DNA from: CAYXLI01 sp964464925
Lineage (GTDB): Bacteria; Acidobacteriota; Terriglobia; Bryobacterales; Bryobacteraceae
Reading direction: 5' to 3'
Length of the DNA: 64,000 nucleotides
Assembly (NCBI GenBank): GCA_964464925.1
Contig: CAYXLI010000006.1
Location: 62,001 to 126,000, forward strand
The position numbers and the translations under genes were made by a program. The notes beneath the pieces are model-generated. The model was given only the letters and a program-made list of their open reading frames with translations. It searched no databases and was not told the DNA's origin. Below, one piece after another: positions 25,588 to 35,530 of this stretch; position 1 is the stretch's first letter; each line of letters begins with the position of its first letter.

Positions 25588-25767
25588 ACTTGCCCGAACG
25601 CGTCCGATCCGGCTCATGTTGAGGAGATCCTCGCGCACTTCCAGACGATCACCGGCAATCTGTCCGTTTTCATCTCTTATCTGGATCGGGATCTGCAGGG
25701 CGGCCGGATCCGGCTACAGTCGGGAGCAGGCGAGGGCACTACTTTACTCTTCACACAGCCTGATTAG
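25588..25767 (+). pseudogene. Possible histidine kinase remnant
   Basis: Between two minus-strand genes, the plus strand holds a stop-bounded frame of 59 codons without a start. Its end, GGRIRLQSGAGEGTTLLF followed by TQPD and a stop, looks like the last strand of a histidine kinase ATPase domain (GG-x-I-x2-x-S-x2-G-x-GT). Before it, ILAHFQTITGNLSVFISYLD resembles a dimerisation helix of the AH-x-NNLL-x-VI type. The ~100 residues that should separate them are missing. This reads as an internally deleted relic, but chance similarity is possible since the stretch is short. Confidence 0.35.
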
Positions 25768-26462
25768 AGCCAGTATTCCCACTTGCCCGTTATTAGCACA
25801 TACGCGCATAGCACACCGTTCGTCACGGCGTGAGCAAGGATGCAATCGCCAAGGCTCTTGGTGCGGACCATCCACCAGTTGTAGATCAGGCCGGCAATCA
25901 GCCCCACTTCCCAATATGGCCCGTGCTCGGATGCGAACAATAACGCCGTGATCCACATTGCCTTCGGCGAATACGTACCCATGGGTACCTGCTGAAAGTC
26001 CGGGTTAATGATCCATCGCATCAGCCACGCACGCCAGAACAGTTCCTCGATGATCGGAACCAGGACTACCGCACGCAGTGTGCGCAAAATCAAAACCAGC
26101 GGATCCGATAGAAGATCCGGAGGGATTGAGCTGTGCAACTTACCCGTGATGGAGTTCTGAAATAACCAGCTATCGCGGTATCCCGGAATCAGCGCATCCG
26201 GACCGATCCAGATCAGAAACACTCCAATTCCTATCGCAAGACTGGCAAGTGGCTGCCGCACTCGCAAGTCGATCACGTCGCGCGAAAAGAACCACAGTAC
26301 TCCGCACAGGATTACGATGCGAAGCGGAAACTCCCACTTTCCGAGGAATGCTACATGCGGGGCTAACGCCAGCAGTGCCAGGAAAACGGCGAAGGGAACA
26401 ACGTATGCAAGGGAGGGATTTCTGGTCGGCCGGGCGATCACCGCTTCGCTCCGCGGATCCAT
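25764..26462 (-). CDS. CPBP-family (CAAX-like) intramembrane glutamic protease
   Basis: Start at ATG 26462 (232 residues); it overlaps the upstream gene by 25 bases. A polytopic membrane protein with the ABI/CPBP motifs: EELFWRAWLMRW (Glu-Glu-x3-Arg), FASEHGPYWEVGLIAGL (His) and a final ILAHAVTNGVL (His with Asn). The arrangement of the N-terminal helices with a Trp-Phe-rich turn resembles the CAAX protease-related group linked to exosortase systems, though no exosortase is in the window. Family enzymes cleave membrane or prenylated proteins. Located in the inner membrane. Confidence 0.82.
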   Translation of the reverse strand: MDPRSEAVIARPTRNPSLAYVVPFAVFLALLALAPHVAFLGKWEFPLRIVILCGVLWFFSRDVIDLRVRQPLASLAIGIGVFLIWIGPDALIPGYRDSWLFQNSITGKLHSSIPPDLLSDPLVLILRTLRAVVLVPIIEELFWRAWLMRWIINPDFQQVPMGTYSPKAMWITALLFASEHGPYWEVGLIAGLIYNWWMVRTKSLGDCILAHAVTNGVLCAYVLITGKWEYWL

Positions 26463-29400
26463 TCCAGAATCGTATTGTATTCCGCCGACCCGGCTTCCCA
26501 CCTCACTCCGCCGCCATGTGCCGTCGTTTTCGACCCGGTAATGCCTTCTGTCTCCGCGCTCGATGTTGGTTTCTTCAACACCAGGCTATTTTCCGGATTG
26601 GCAGTATCCACTACATTCAGCACGGTTCTGAATGTCCCGTTGAACAGCGTGTGCGTCGCATGACACTGCACGCAGGCATAGCCATCTTTGCCTTTTCGTT
26701 CGAAAATCGGGCGCACCTTCCGCTCAAATACCGCCTCATCCAGCCCCGCCGCCGGAGCCGCCTTGGGGGCGGTGGCAGCAGACTTCGTGCCGGCCGCTGC
26801 TTTGCCCAATCCTTTCGCAAGCTCGGGACTTGGGTTCGCCCGCAGTACAGCCTGCACCAGTTCGTCGCGAGCCGGTCCGGCTGGTCCAGCCACACGGCTG
26901 ACGGTCGGGAAATTCGCGTCGCGCACCAGCAGTGCTGCGTTTCGCGCGAGTCTGGCGAGTTCCGTATCGGGCGAGCCGATCAGCGGCGCAATCGCCTGAG
27001 CCATCTTCGTGCTGCTCTCGCCGAAGAACACGATCTGCTCGATATCGTTGCCGATGCGGTTGTATACCGGAGGGCTCTCGTGGTGCAGGTCGGCGCCGAC
27101 GTCGTAAACATCGGACCGCCTCAGCTCATATTCGGTGAGTGCTCGCAGCAATTCTTTCTGTCCGGCAATAGAGGACGTCCGCAGATACGTGGAGAACTTG
27201 TCCGCCAGAGCCGACTCTACCCGTAGGCGCCCCTGAATGGCACGCGTCCGGTCCGCCTCGTTTCCCAGCAGCGGCACCCAGTTGTTGTAAAGATACCGGA
27301 TGTTCTCATCAGCCAGGTTGTAAACTGCTTCGCGAAGATTCCGCGAAACCCATGGATGCTGCGGTTTCCCCAGTTGGGACAAAAGCGACGTCTCGATGCG
27401 ATTCTTCACTTGCGCATCCGGCGTCCAGAACCAGTACTGCCACGTGCCTTTGATCGCCTGTAGCCGGACCGGAAGCACCGCGTCCTCGGAAGCTCCAAGT
27501 AATCCATCCAGGAGTTCTGGCCTTCGCGCCAATGCAGCGAAATGAGTCGCGAACACACGCGTTGCACCCCAGCGCACCCGGTCGTCTTTGCTCTTCAGGG
27601 CGGCCTGCAGCAAGGCGGTTGGCGTGTCCGGATGCCTGCTATAGATCTGCCGGACTGCCCATGCGGCCGTCCTCTGCACCAACTTGCTCGGGTGACCCAA
27701 TTGCGCAGCGATGGCCGGGAGCCCCTTGGGATCCCCAACTCGCCCGGCGGCCTCGAGGCTCAGCTGCGTCGCGAGTGCGTCCGACGGCGCGATACCCAGT
27801 CCGGCGCGAGCGCCCCATGTCGTGTCGTCGCGCTCAATCTGAAATTCGCCCGCAGGCTCCACATTCCAGCCTTTTGCGCGCGGCTTGTCCGCAGGGAAAT
27901 ACGCACTAAGCGCGAGAATGCTCATCTGGGTTTCGCGGAATGGCGTGCGGAAGTTCTCATAGCTCTGCAACGGATCCATCCAGCCCCCAAAATGCTGTTG
28001 CCTGGCGAGCAGAAAATCGATCGCCTTCTTTACATGAGGTTCTTCTTTAGGTATTCCGGCAGCCTGCAGCGCCCATAGCGCATGGCCGGTTTGAAATTCG
28101 ACCGAAGGTTCCTTCTCACCGAACCGCATCGCCCACTGCCCGTCTGCGCGTTGCAGGGACAGAATCCTGTCTGCGTTCTGTTTGATCTTCGCTGCGTATT
28201 GCTTCCGGTCAATGGCCGCCAAAGCGAGCGTCTGATAGCAGAGATCCACCATATTCTTGATTTCGTCTTGCTCAATCAGCGCCGCAACCGCGGGATCGTG
28301 CGTCTCCTCCCAGGCATACCACGCAACTTCATAAGTGCTCACCAAGGGCGTGTTGCCGTTCGTCTCATCGGCAGGCAGCTTCACGCGATCCTTGTAGTAG
28401 ATCTTCAGGTACTCCCGAACGCCTTGATGGAAGTTCTCCCGCCGCTCTCCCGTAATCTCACGCTCGTACACATCTATCAGGTGAGCCATTCTTCCAAGTA
28501 CATTAGCGGGCGCCGAGATCACACGCGCCCACACGGCCCCATCCTGCTCGAAGCCATAAAACGGACGCGGATTGTTGTAGAAGCGCTCAGTCAGAAACTG
28601 CATCTGCTGGCGCATCTGTATCGGATACCCGTTCCGGGCGGCGTAGATCGCGGCTCGCAGGGGGAAATGCGTCGCGTGGCAGGCCACGCAGAGCGATGTC
28701 TCCTGATGAGGGCTCGCGACACGATCGAAGACGCCGCCGCGCCTCGGCGTATTTGCATGCCACGAATCCCCGGCCGCCAGAATATAGTCGACGGCGGTCT
28801 TCACAGCTTGGCGGGGGTCGACGTAGGGAGCGGGGTCGTACACGCGCGTCCGCAACTTGTACTCCGGATGATTCGCCACCACGCGCACATAGTAGCGTCC
28901 CGGTTCGCGAAGGATGCGGGTCAGAAACTTGTTTCCAGATAGCGCCTGCACTTCGTGAGGCACCGTGACCGGATCCGTTCCTTCCATATACTCCACTGGC
29001 GCTCCATTCACGATCCGGTACACCCGAATATCCACGGGAATGTTGTCGCGTTCCATCAGATCGAGTTCGAAGAACACGAGCTTGGGCGCCGCGCCGCCAA
29101 ACTCGTAGCTATACCAATCCGGACCTTGTGTCGAAACGGCGGCCCGGTCAGTCTCCTTAACGGGAAGATACGGCACGTCATCGGCCGATCCGAACATCGT
29201 TCTGCCCAGCTTGGCCGGTGTAGCCTGTTGCCAGGTGTCGTTCGGCTCCAGTTCCACCGGTGCGCCGGATGGCCACTCACTGATCTGGAGATCCCACACA
29301 GCGGCGGCCGGTATTCCGGTTGCTTTCAGATCGAGCGATGCCACACCGCTCGCCGGCAGGTGGAACGTACTTGCAAGGTCCGCGTCCGCCGCGTGCAGTA

Positions 29401-29626
29401 TCTTATGTAGAAGTACGGTGGAAGCCTGCCTGAGCGTAACATCCAGTTCGCCCCCCGATGGATAGTGCGGCAGCGAGAATTGGAAACCGTACGCTATACC
29501 GGGCTTCAGTTGCGGCAGAGAAATCGACGCCGTTCCGGCTTTTCCTGTACGGTGCAATAGTACTTTCGGCTGTTCCGCCGCAAGCGTCGACAGTGCCGCT
29601 ACAACCAGCAGGCTGATGCTTCTCAT
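26438..29626 (-). CDS. Large exported di-haem protein with HEAT-type repeats
   Basis: A 1062-residue protein with a Sec signal (first ~17 residues). A beta-rich N-terminal third (to about 270) is followed by a CVACH haem motif near residue 313. The centre has helical repeats of the alpha/alpha-toroid type (for example HALWALQAAG and LLARQQHFGGW), then HEAT/PBS-like repeats from about 640 to 930. The C-terminus is a cytochrome c-like domain with CVQCH near residue 983 and the ending HGGGVRWEAGSAEYNTILEW, typical of planctomycete/acidobacterial cytochrome domains. Role unknown; periplasmic electron transfer on a scaffold is plausible. Lies 12 bases after the TPR lipoprotein gene. Confidence 0.75.
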   Translation of the reverse strand: MRSISLLVVAALSTLAAEQPKVLLHRTGKAGTASISLPQLKPGIAYGFQFSLPHYPSGGELDVTLRQASTVLLHKILHAADADLASTFHLPASGVASLDLKATGIPAAAVWDLQISEWPSGAPVELEPNDTWQQATPAKLGRTMFGSADDVPYLPVKETDRAAVSTQGPDWYSYEFGGAAPKLVFFELDLMERDNIPVDIRVYRIVNGAPVEYMEGTDPVTVPHEVQALSGNKFLTRILREPGRYYVRVVANHPEYKLRTRVYDPAPYVDPRQAVKTAVDYILAAGDSWHANTPRRGGVFDRVASPHQETSLCVACHATHFPLRAAIYAARNGYPIQMRQQMQFLTERFYNNPRPFYGFEQDGAVWARVISAPANVLGRMAHLIDVYEREITGERRENFHQGVREYLKIYYKDRVKLPADETNGNTPLVSTYEVAWYAWEETHDPAVAALIEQDEIKNMVDLCYQTLALAAIDRKQYAAKIKQNADRILSLQRADGQWAMRFGEKEPSVEFQTGHALWALQAAGIPKEEPHVKKAIDFLLARQQHFGGWMDPLQSYENFRTPFRETQMSILALSAYFPADKPRAKGWNVEPAGEFQIERDDTTWGARAGLGIAPSDALATQLSLEAAGRVGDPKGLPAIAAQLGHPSKLVQRTAAWAVRQIYSRHPDTPTALLQAALKSKDDRVRWGATRVFATHFAALARRPELLDGLLGASEDAVLPVRLQAIKGTWQYWFWTPDAQVKNRIETSLLSQLGKPQHPWVSRNLREAVYNLADENIRYLYNNWVPLLGNEADRTRAIQGRLRVESALADKFSTYLRTSSIAGQKELLRALTEYELRRSDVYDVGADLHHESPPVYNRIGNDIEQIVFFGESSTKMAQAIAPLIGSPDTELARLARNAALLVRDANFPTVSRVAGPAGPARDELVQAVLRANPSPELAKGLGKAAAGTKSAATAPKAAPAAGLDEAVFERKVRPIFERKGKDGYACVQCHATHTLFNGTFRTVLNVVDTANPENSLVLKKPTSSAETEGITGSKTTAHGGGVRWEAGSAEYNTILEWIRGAKR

Positions 29627-29638
29627 GACTACGCGCTG

Positions 29639-31945
29639 TTAGCTGACCTTTGCGATCAGTTCGCGAATTTGTTTCTCTTCGTCCTTTGTAGGCTTGGACC
29701 TGAGCGCGGTCTCTAGTTCCTTTTTCGCGGAAGCCTTATCGCCCTTCTGAGCAAGAGCCATAGCAAGGTGATAGCGGTACACAGCCCGTTCGGGATCCTT
29801 GCGCACCAGCTCACGGAAGATTCCAATGGCGCTGTCGCTCAGGTTCTTGCGGATATAAATCCACCCCAGCGTATCGGCCACGTTATCGTCCTGAGGCATC
29901 TTCTGTTTGGCGCGCTGCGCCATGGTCAGAGCCTGATCCAGATCTGTTCCACTGTCCGCCAGCATGAACGCCAGATTGTTCAACGCAATCGGATGATCCG
30001 GCTGCAACTTCAAAATCTGTTCGTACATCGGCCGTGCCTGATCCTTGTTACCTTCCGCGTCATACAGCAGCGCGAGTTGCACGTACGGAATGACGTTCGT
30101 CGGCGCGAGTTCCTTTGCTTTGTTGAAGCCATCTTTCGCGCCCTGATTGTCACCCTTCAGACGGTACGTCTCGCCCAGCCGGATCCAGACATCCGCCGAG
30201 CGCGGCACGCGTTCCAGAGCACTCTTGAAATAGCTGATCGCCTCGTCATACTTCTTCGCTCGCACGGCGATATTCCCAAGCGCGATCGCGTACTCGACGT
30301 GATCCGGTTTCTTCTGCAGTTCGTCCCGCAGAATCTTCATCGCCTGATCGTACTGCTGCTGGACCGTGTAAGTTTCCGTGAGGCCCATCAGTGCGCGAGG
30401 ATCGTTCGTGGCGGCATACATCGCCTTGAACGTGTCTTCTGCCGGCTTGTACCGCTGCTCCGCCAGATCCAGAGCCGCCAACTGCAGCTTGGCTTCCCAA
30501 ACGCCGGGGTTCTTATCCGACGTCTGCTGCAACTCTGCCCGCGCCTGCTTAGTTTCACCCATGCCGATCAATGCGCGCGTGCGCAACAGACGAGCGGCAA
30601 TGTTGTTTTGATCGTAGGCGAGCACCTCTTCCGCGATCTGCACTACGCGGCCAAATTCGCCCTGCGTCTGCAGGATTTGCGCCAGCGCCAGCTTCGGCAG
30701 AATGTAGTCCGGACGAAGCTTGATCGCCTCTTCGAACTGAATCCGCGCCTGCTGCGTGTTGCCCTTCTGCAACTGCGCGCGCCCCAGGTTGAAACGCAGC
30801 ACCGGATTATCCGGCATGCGGGTCACCACCGCCTGTAAATCGTTAATCGAGTTTTGCAGTTGTTCGCGCGACCCCGTCAGCATGTTCAGAGAAGCCCGGA
30901 TTGCGATCGCTTCATCATCCTTGGGGTTGTCTTTCAGGATCTCATTGAGGACGGCGACGGCTTCCTGCTTTTTATCCTGTAGAATCAGCGACTCGATGAT
31001 CCGCTTCTGATACTTGGCCTTATCCTTGGGAAACGCCTTCGCGCCCTCCTGGTAATTCGCAATCGCCTGGTCCACATTCCGGATGCGCAGGTAAAAGTCG
31101 CCAACCTGCTCGTAGGCCAGAGGGAACGTCTTCGGGTCGCTCGTCAGCTTGTTCAGCGCAGCCGTCATCTCCGGGATCCGCTTCTGCGAGTAGTAATGCG
31201 CGGCAAGCTGCATGTAAACTTCGGGAACAGTCGGGTTGTTCGCAACCTTCTGCTTCAGGATGTTCTCCGCATCCTGCACCCGGTTCTGCTGAAGGTACTG
31301 TAGGAATAGCGCATCGTAAATGCTCAGAATCTTAGGATCCCGCTTTAGCGCGTCCATGCCGATCTTCTCCGCTTCCGCGGCACGCCCATCGCTCGAAAGC
31401 GACTGCATATAGATCAGCATCAGATCCGGCTGGTAAGGCTTGATCGCGTTCGCCTTCTCAAACCAGTTGATAGCGTCTTTGATCTTACCGTCCATCAGCG
31501 AAACATAGCCGTTGACGCGCGCATATTCATACGATTGCGGGTGGCGTTTCTCCAATTTGTCGGCCAGTCCGCGCAATTCTGTCACGTACGCTTTGGGCCG
31601 CCGCTTGTCAGCGAGGTATGCGTTCAGATAAATGTTGATCAGTGACGAGTAGGCGTCAATGTTATCCACCTGAAGTTCGACGGCGCGGTGCAAATCGCGC
31701 GCGGCTTCCAGCGGGCGCTGCAGCGCGAGTTCGGCAAGAGCGGCGCGATAATACGCTTCGCCGTACTTCATATCCTTTTTTAAAGCGTTGCGGTACATGA
31801 TCAGCGCTTCACGGTACTTGTGATTGTCGAAGTACTTGTTACCGCTGCTGACGTAGCGCTTCTTGGCTACGTTGGGATCGGTATTGCACGCTGAAGAAAG
31901 GAGCGCGGCGATTACCAGGCTAGACGCAAAACCACGGATGCTCAT
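29639..31945 (-). CDS. Large TPR-repeat lipoprotein
   Basis: A 768-residue protein with a lipoprotein-type signal ending at Cys20 (LLSSAC). The remainder is at least 15 tetratricopeptide-like repeats, recognisable by helices such as KYREALIMYRNALKKDMKYG and repeated ALxxxP-type ends. Long TPR lipoproteins of this kind (PrsT-like) occur with exosortase/PEP-CTERM and polysaccharide export loci and act as periplasmic or outer-membrane scaffolds. No exosortase or polysaccharide gene is seen here. It is the first gene of a probable operon with the di-haem protein and the CPBP protease. Confidence 0.85.
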   Translation of the reverse strand: MSIRGFASSLVIAALLSSACNTDPNVAKKRYVSSGNKYFDNHKYREALIMYRNALKKDMKYGEAYYRAALAELALQRPLEAARDLHRAVELQVDNIDAYSSLINIYLNAYLADKRRPKAYVTELRGLADKLEKRHPQSYEYARVNGYVSLMDGKIKDAINWFEKANAIKPYQPDLMLIYMQSLSSDGRAAEAEKIGMDALKRDPKILSIYDALFLQYLQQNRVQDAENILKQKVANNPTVPEVYMQLAAHYYSQKRIPEMTAALNKLTSDPKTFPLAYEQVGDFYLRIRNVDQAIANYQEGAKAFPKDKAKYQKRIIESLILQDKKQEAVAVLNEILKDNPKDDEAIAIRASLNMLTGSREQLQNSINDLQAVVTRMPDNPVLRFNLGRAQLQKGNTQQARIQFEEAIKLRPDYILPKLALAQILQTQGEFGRVVQIAEEVLAYDQNNIAARLLRTRALIGMGETKQARAELQQTSDKNPGVWEAKLQLAALDLAEQRYKPAEDTFKAMYAATNDPRALMGLTETYTVQQQYDQAMKILRDELQKKPDHVEYAIALGNIAVRAKKYDEAISYFKSALERVPRSADVWIRLGETYRLKGDNQGAKDGFNKAKELAPTNVIPYVQLALLYDAEGNKDQARPMYEQILKLQPDHPIALNNLAFMLADSGTDLDQALTMAQRAKQKMPQDDNVADTLGWIYIRKNLSDSAIGIFRELVRKDPERAVYRYHLAMALAQKGDKASAKKELETALRSKPTKDEEKQIRELIAKVS

Positions 31946-32022
31946 AAGAATGCGGAACCTTAGGACTTTACAACTTCATCATACTTCTCAGAGAGACGCA
32001 ATCTCCCCAGTTGCAAATCCTT

Positions 32023-35000
32023 TTAGTCTACCGCAATCACGGGCGCCGCAGGCCCCGTTGTGGGGCTATCTACCCCTCCAATTCGTAACGTGATGGGGAG
32101 CGCCGAACCGCGAATGTGGTCTCCCGGCACGCGTATATTCAGTTGGTATAGTCCAACAAACCCCGGTGCCAGGCCGCTCCAATCCACAATAATCCCGGCT
32201 TCCTTAATCTTCGGATCCCCGAAAAATAATTCGACCGGGTCGCTGACGGCCAGCGGACTGGCAGGCGCTCCGGTTCCCGCCGTTACCTTACCGCCCTTCG
32301 TTACACCGAGCCCGGAAGCGTACATCACCAGGGGTTCGTCCCGGTTCGCAGGATTATCCTTGTTTACGCGGCTTCCATCCTTTCGGAACACCAGCGCCTC
32401 TTTCGTTTGCGGGTCCACGAAGATCCCCGGAGCATACTTTGCCACCGTGATCGTCTGCGTCCCCGACGCTGCCTTTTTATCCACGGACCGGACCACCATC
32501 GAATAGCGGCCTGCCGTGAGTTCCGGAGGAATCTGCGCGTTGATCTGCCCCGCCGAGGTAAGGAACAGCGGAAGCGGATTGTTGTTCAGCGTCACGCACG
32601 TGCCGCCTAACATCGTTGGGAGCGGCGTGCTCGTAGCCGCCTCCTGCGAGCCCAGGTTGCGGCCGAAAATCGAAACCAAACTCCCCGGTGCGAAATTCGG
32701 CGTGTAGCTGCTGACGCTCACGGTCCCGCCCTGGGAAACAGCCGGACGGTCCGCCACGTTCGGCGCATCCAGCGTCGTGATGCTGAGCCCCGTTGTCGTC
32801 AACGCGTACACAGTCGTTCCGGACCCATCCACCACCATCGTGCGACCGTCGATGTTGGACCGAGCTGTACCTGCCACACTCGCGATCGGTCCTTCCAGCA
32901 TGCCCGATGAACGCAGCACCTGCCCGCTGTTGATGTCCACCAGTTCCACGGTCGGAATATCGGTGGCCTGTGGAAGCGCCGTCGCATTCGCCAACACCGG
33001 TTGCGCAAACCGGACAAACGTCGAGTTGCTCGCCGTCGCCACCGCCGAGATCGGTTTGTTTGTAGTGCCGGGATTCGTCCCCGGCCGGCCTCCGGGAACA
33101 TTGACCGAACCTGCCGACCCAACGGGCGTAAGCGCCTGGTTCAGAATCGTCCCATTCACCAGGAAGTACTGCCCGCGCGGGCCTGCTGCAATCGGTCCGT
33201 AATACCCCTGAATGGGATTCGAAAACACCTGCCGGCCCTGAACAAAATCGTCCGCCAGCGAATCGTACAGATACACAAACCCGTTTCCTGACAGGACCGC
33301 GATGTATTCACCGTTTGGCGTGGCCGCCATGGTGCGCGGAGCCGGTAGGGTTGATGAACCGATCGTCGGGCTGACCGAGCGCGGAATTGCCGTGTTCCCG
33401 ATTACGCTCCAGATCGTCCCATTGTTCATGATGATCATGGGTCCGCGGGAGCCCACTGCAATAATGGACGGCGTAACCAATGCCGCACTCAGATTGAAAG
33501 GCAAAGGCGGGAAATGAATCCGGTCCACCTGCTGCATCTTGTCCAGATCCACCACGCTGATGCTTTCGCCGCCCGAGTTTGCCACGTACATCAGGTTCCC
33601 GTCCGGCGTCAGGGCAATCGATCTGGGCAGTTGCCCCACTTTAATAGGGTCCAATAGCTTCCTCGCCCGTATGTCAAATACTTCCACACGGTTCAGCCCT
33701 GAGTTCGCGATGTAAATCCGCTGCCGCGCGTTATCCATGGCCATATCGACCAGAGCCTCGTTCGCGCTCAGGTTTACCGGCACGGGGATCAGATCTGCTT
33801 TGGCATCCGAATCGCGGAAGTTCTGAAACACGCGGACAGCGCTCGGGATATTCACAGCTTCGTTCGACTGCAAGAGGAACGTATGCGTAGGAGAGATCGT
33901 GCCCGGAACCCGCGCCGCCGAAGCCGTCGTGTATCCGAAATCCAGTTGCGGCCCGTTCGCACTATTGTTATTGGCGCGTACCGATGGAGCAGAGGCTGTA
34001 ATGTTTGCCGCCTGGTTCCCGTTCGCCGCTCCGACGCCAGGCACCAGAATGATCAGCCCTCCACCCGGGAAGCCGCCACCCGCTCCGCCGAATCCGCCGA
34101 TTCCAGGCGTTGTCGTCGGCGTTGTCTGCAGCACCTGGGCCGAAACGTTGAACCGTCCCTTACCCTGATTCCGGACTACAACCGACTGAACCCTTTGAGC
34201 GGAAGTCACACCGCACTGATCGTTCGCCAACAGCACCACACCGGTCTCGGGAACCGCAATCGGATTCTGAGTCAGCGTGGACATGGGCAGCACGAGGAAT
34301 CCCGATTCGGAAAGCGCGAAGATCGTCCCGCCGTCGGAACTGATCACCATCTTTCCCGAAAGATTTTCCGGCATCTGAATTCCCAGCCGGATCAGCAGGT
34401 TGTCAGGATCGTTCAGCATCAACTGGCTGATATTGGGCCGCGCGGGCGGATTTTGAAGCGGGGCGATATCGAACGCCGAATACAGAGTGGATCCGTCTGG
34501 GGAGAAGATGCTGCCGCCCTGATTGGTTTGGGTATTGAAGTTTACCCCGTTCGTAAACGGATAGGGTGCGTTCGCGGTGTTCTGCTGCGCCAGAATCTCC
34601 AGCGTCTGCGAATCGAACAGATTCAATCCGCTCATGAATTTAGAACCGTCCGGCGACACCGCTAACACGCTCGAAATATTCGCTAGCGTGCGGCTCCGCA
34701 GCACGCTGCCGCTCGCCACCTCATAAACGAAAACCGCACGTGCCCCCGCGTTGGGAAGGTTGACCCCGACAATGTATCTCCCGTCGGCGCTTGCCAGGAG
34801 TTGACTCCGGGACGCGAGATAGATCCTTCCCGAAGGCGCCGGTAGCACCGGGTTCGCCGGTGTCGGAGGAGTAATCAGTACCGGCGTCAACGCATTGGTA
34901 TCCGTCGCGGTCGGGTCGTAAATCAGCAGCGAATTCTGTGCATTGTTCGCGCCGCTCCCGATGGTCGAAATCAGCACGCGCCCATCGCCACCCACGGCCA

Positions 35001-35355
35001 CTCCCTCGGGCTTGACCGGCAGACTGACCCGGTTCACCACCGCGAGCGCATCCACATCAATCACGTTCAAGGAAGAGCCGTCGAACGCCGCGACATAGAG
35101 AACTTTGCCGTTCGCTCCCATGGCGGCGGCTAGGGGGGTGTTTTCCGTGCGGATCGGCGTTAGAAAACGCCTCTGTGGAATCGAGTAGATCTCAATCCGG
35201 TTCTGGCTCGTATTCACGAGGTACAAGCGCTGCCGGGCCTCGTCGAGAACCAGGTCCGACGCTCCTCCCACCAGCGGAACAACGGTACCAAAAGTGGCAG
35301 GATATGCAGCGGCCGCGAGAGCCAGCGCCGCAAGGATACACCTCAGGAAATGCAT
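32023..35355 (-). CDS. Exported beta-propeller protein with Solibacter-type C-terminal domain
   Basis: A 1110-residue protein with a signal peptide (about 23 residues). Two tracts of YVTN/Lactonase-like propeller repeats are visible, for example LYLVNTSQNRIEIYSIPQRR and, in the second tract, RIYIANSGLNRVEVFDIRAR with MYVANSGGESISVVDLD. A Gly/Pro-rich hinge near residue 420 separates them. The last ~240 residues match the IPT/TIG plus TIGR03437 module: FAPGSLVSIFGRNLG, LTSAGQINAQIPPEL and GLYQLNIRVP. That domain is a hallmark of Solibacter relatives. Function unknown; likely a surface or secreted protein. Confidence 0.82.
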   Translation of the reverse strand: MHFLRCILAALALAAAAYPATFGTVVPLVGGASDLVLDEARQRLYLVNTSQNRIEIYSIPQRRFLTPIRTENTPLAAAMGANGKVLYVAAFDGSSLNVIDVDALAVVNRVSLPVKPEGVAVGGDGRVLISTIGSGANNAQNSLLIYDPTATDTNALTPVLITPPTPANPVLPAPSGRIYLASRSQLLASADGRYIVGVNLPNAGARAVFVYEVASGSVLRSRTLANISSVLAVSPDGSKFMSGLNLFDSQTLEILAQQNTANAPYPFTNGVNFNTQTNQGGSIFSPDGSTLYSAFDIAPLQNPPARPNISQLMLNDPDNLLIRLGIQMPENLSGKMVISSDGGTIFALSESGFLVLPMSTLTQNPIAVPETGVVLLANDQCGVTSAQRVQSVVVRNQGKGRFNVSAQVLQTTPTTTPGIGGFGGAGGGFPGGGLIILVPGVGAANGNQAANITASAPSVRANNNSANGPQLDFGYTTASAARVPGTISPTHTFLLQSNEAVNIPSAVRVFQNFRDSDAKADLIPVPVNLSANEALVDMAMDNARQRIYIANSGLNRVEVFDIRARKLLDPIKVGQLPRSIALTPDGNLMYVANSGGESISVVDLDKMQQVDRIHFPPLPFNLSAALVTPSIIAVGSRGPMIIMNNGTIWSVIGNTAIPRSVSPTIGSSTLPAPRTMAATPNGEYIAVLSGNGFVYLYDSLADDFVQGRQVFSNPIQGYYGPIAAGPRGQYFLVNGTILNQALTPVGSAGSVNVPGGRPGTNPGTTNKPISAVATASNSTFVRFAQPVLANATALPQATDIPTVELVDINSGQVLRSSGMLEGPIASVAGTARSNIDGRTMVVDGSGTTVYALTTTGLSITTLDAPNVADRPAVSQGGTVSVSSYTPNFAPGSLVSIFGRNLGSQEAATSTPLPTMLGGTCVTLNNNPLPLFLTSAGQINAQIPPELTAGRYSMVVRSVDKKAASGTQTITVAKYAPGIFVDPQTKEALVFRKDGSRVNKDNPANRDEPLVMYASGLGVTKGGKVTAGTGAPASPLAVSDPVELFFGDPKIKEAGIIVDWSGLAPGFVGLYQLNIRVPGDHIRGSALPITLRIGGVDSPTTGPAAPVIAVD

Positions 35356-35530
35356 TGGCTTAACAGTATAACCCTGAGCCTGTTACAAAGTTGTGCTCAA
35401 GAAGCCCATGGGAACGCATGCCCAACCTCGAGCAGGTGTCCGCCCTGATGTAAAATCACGGATTAAGCATGCCTGATGCCATTCGTATAGCCGCATCCCG
35501 CCCTTCCCGCCTTGTGCTGAGGATTCCGGG

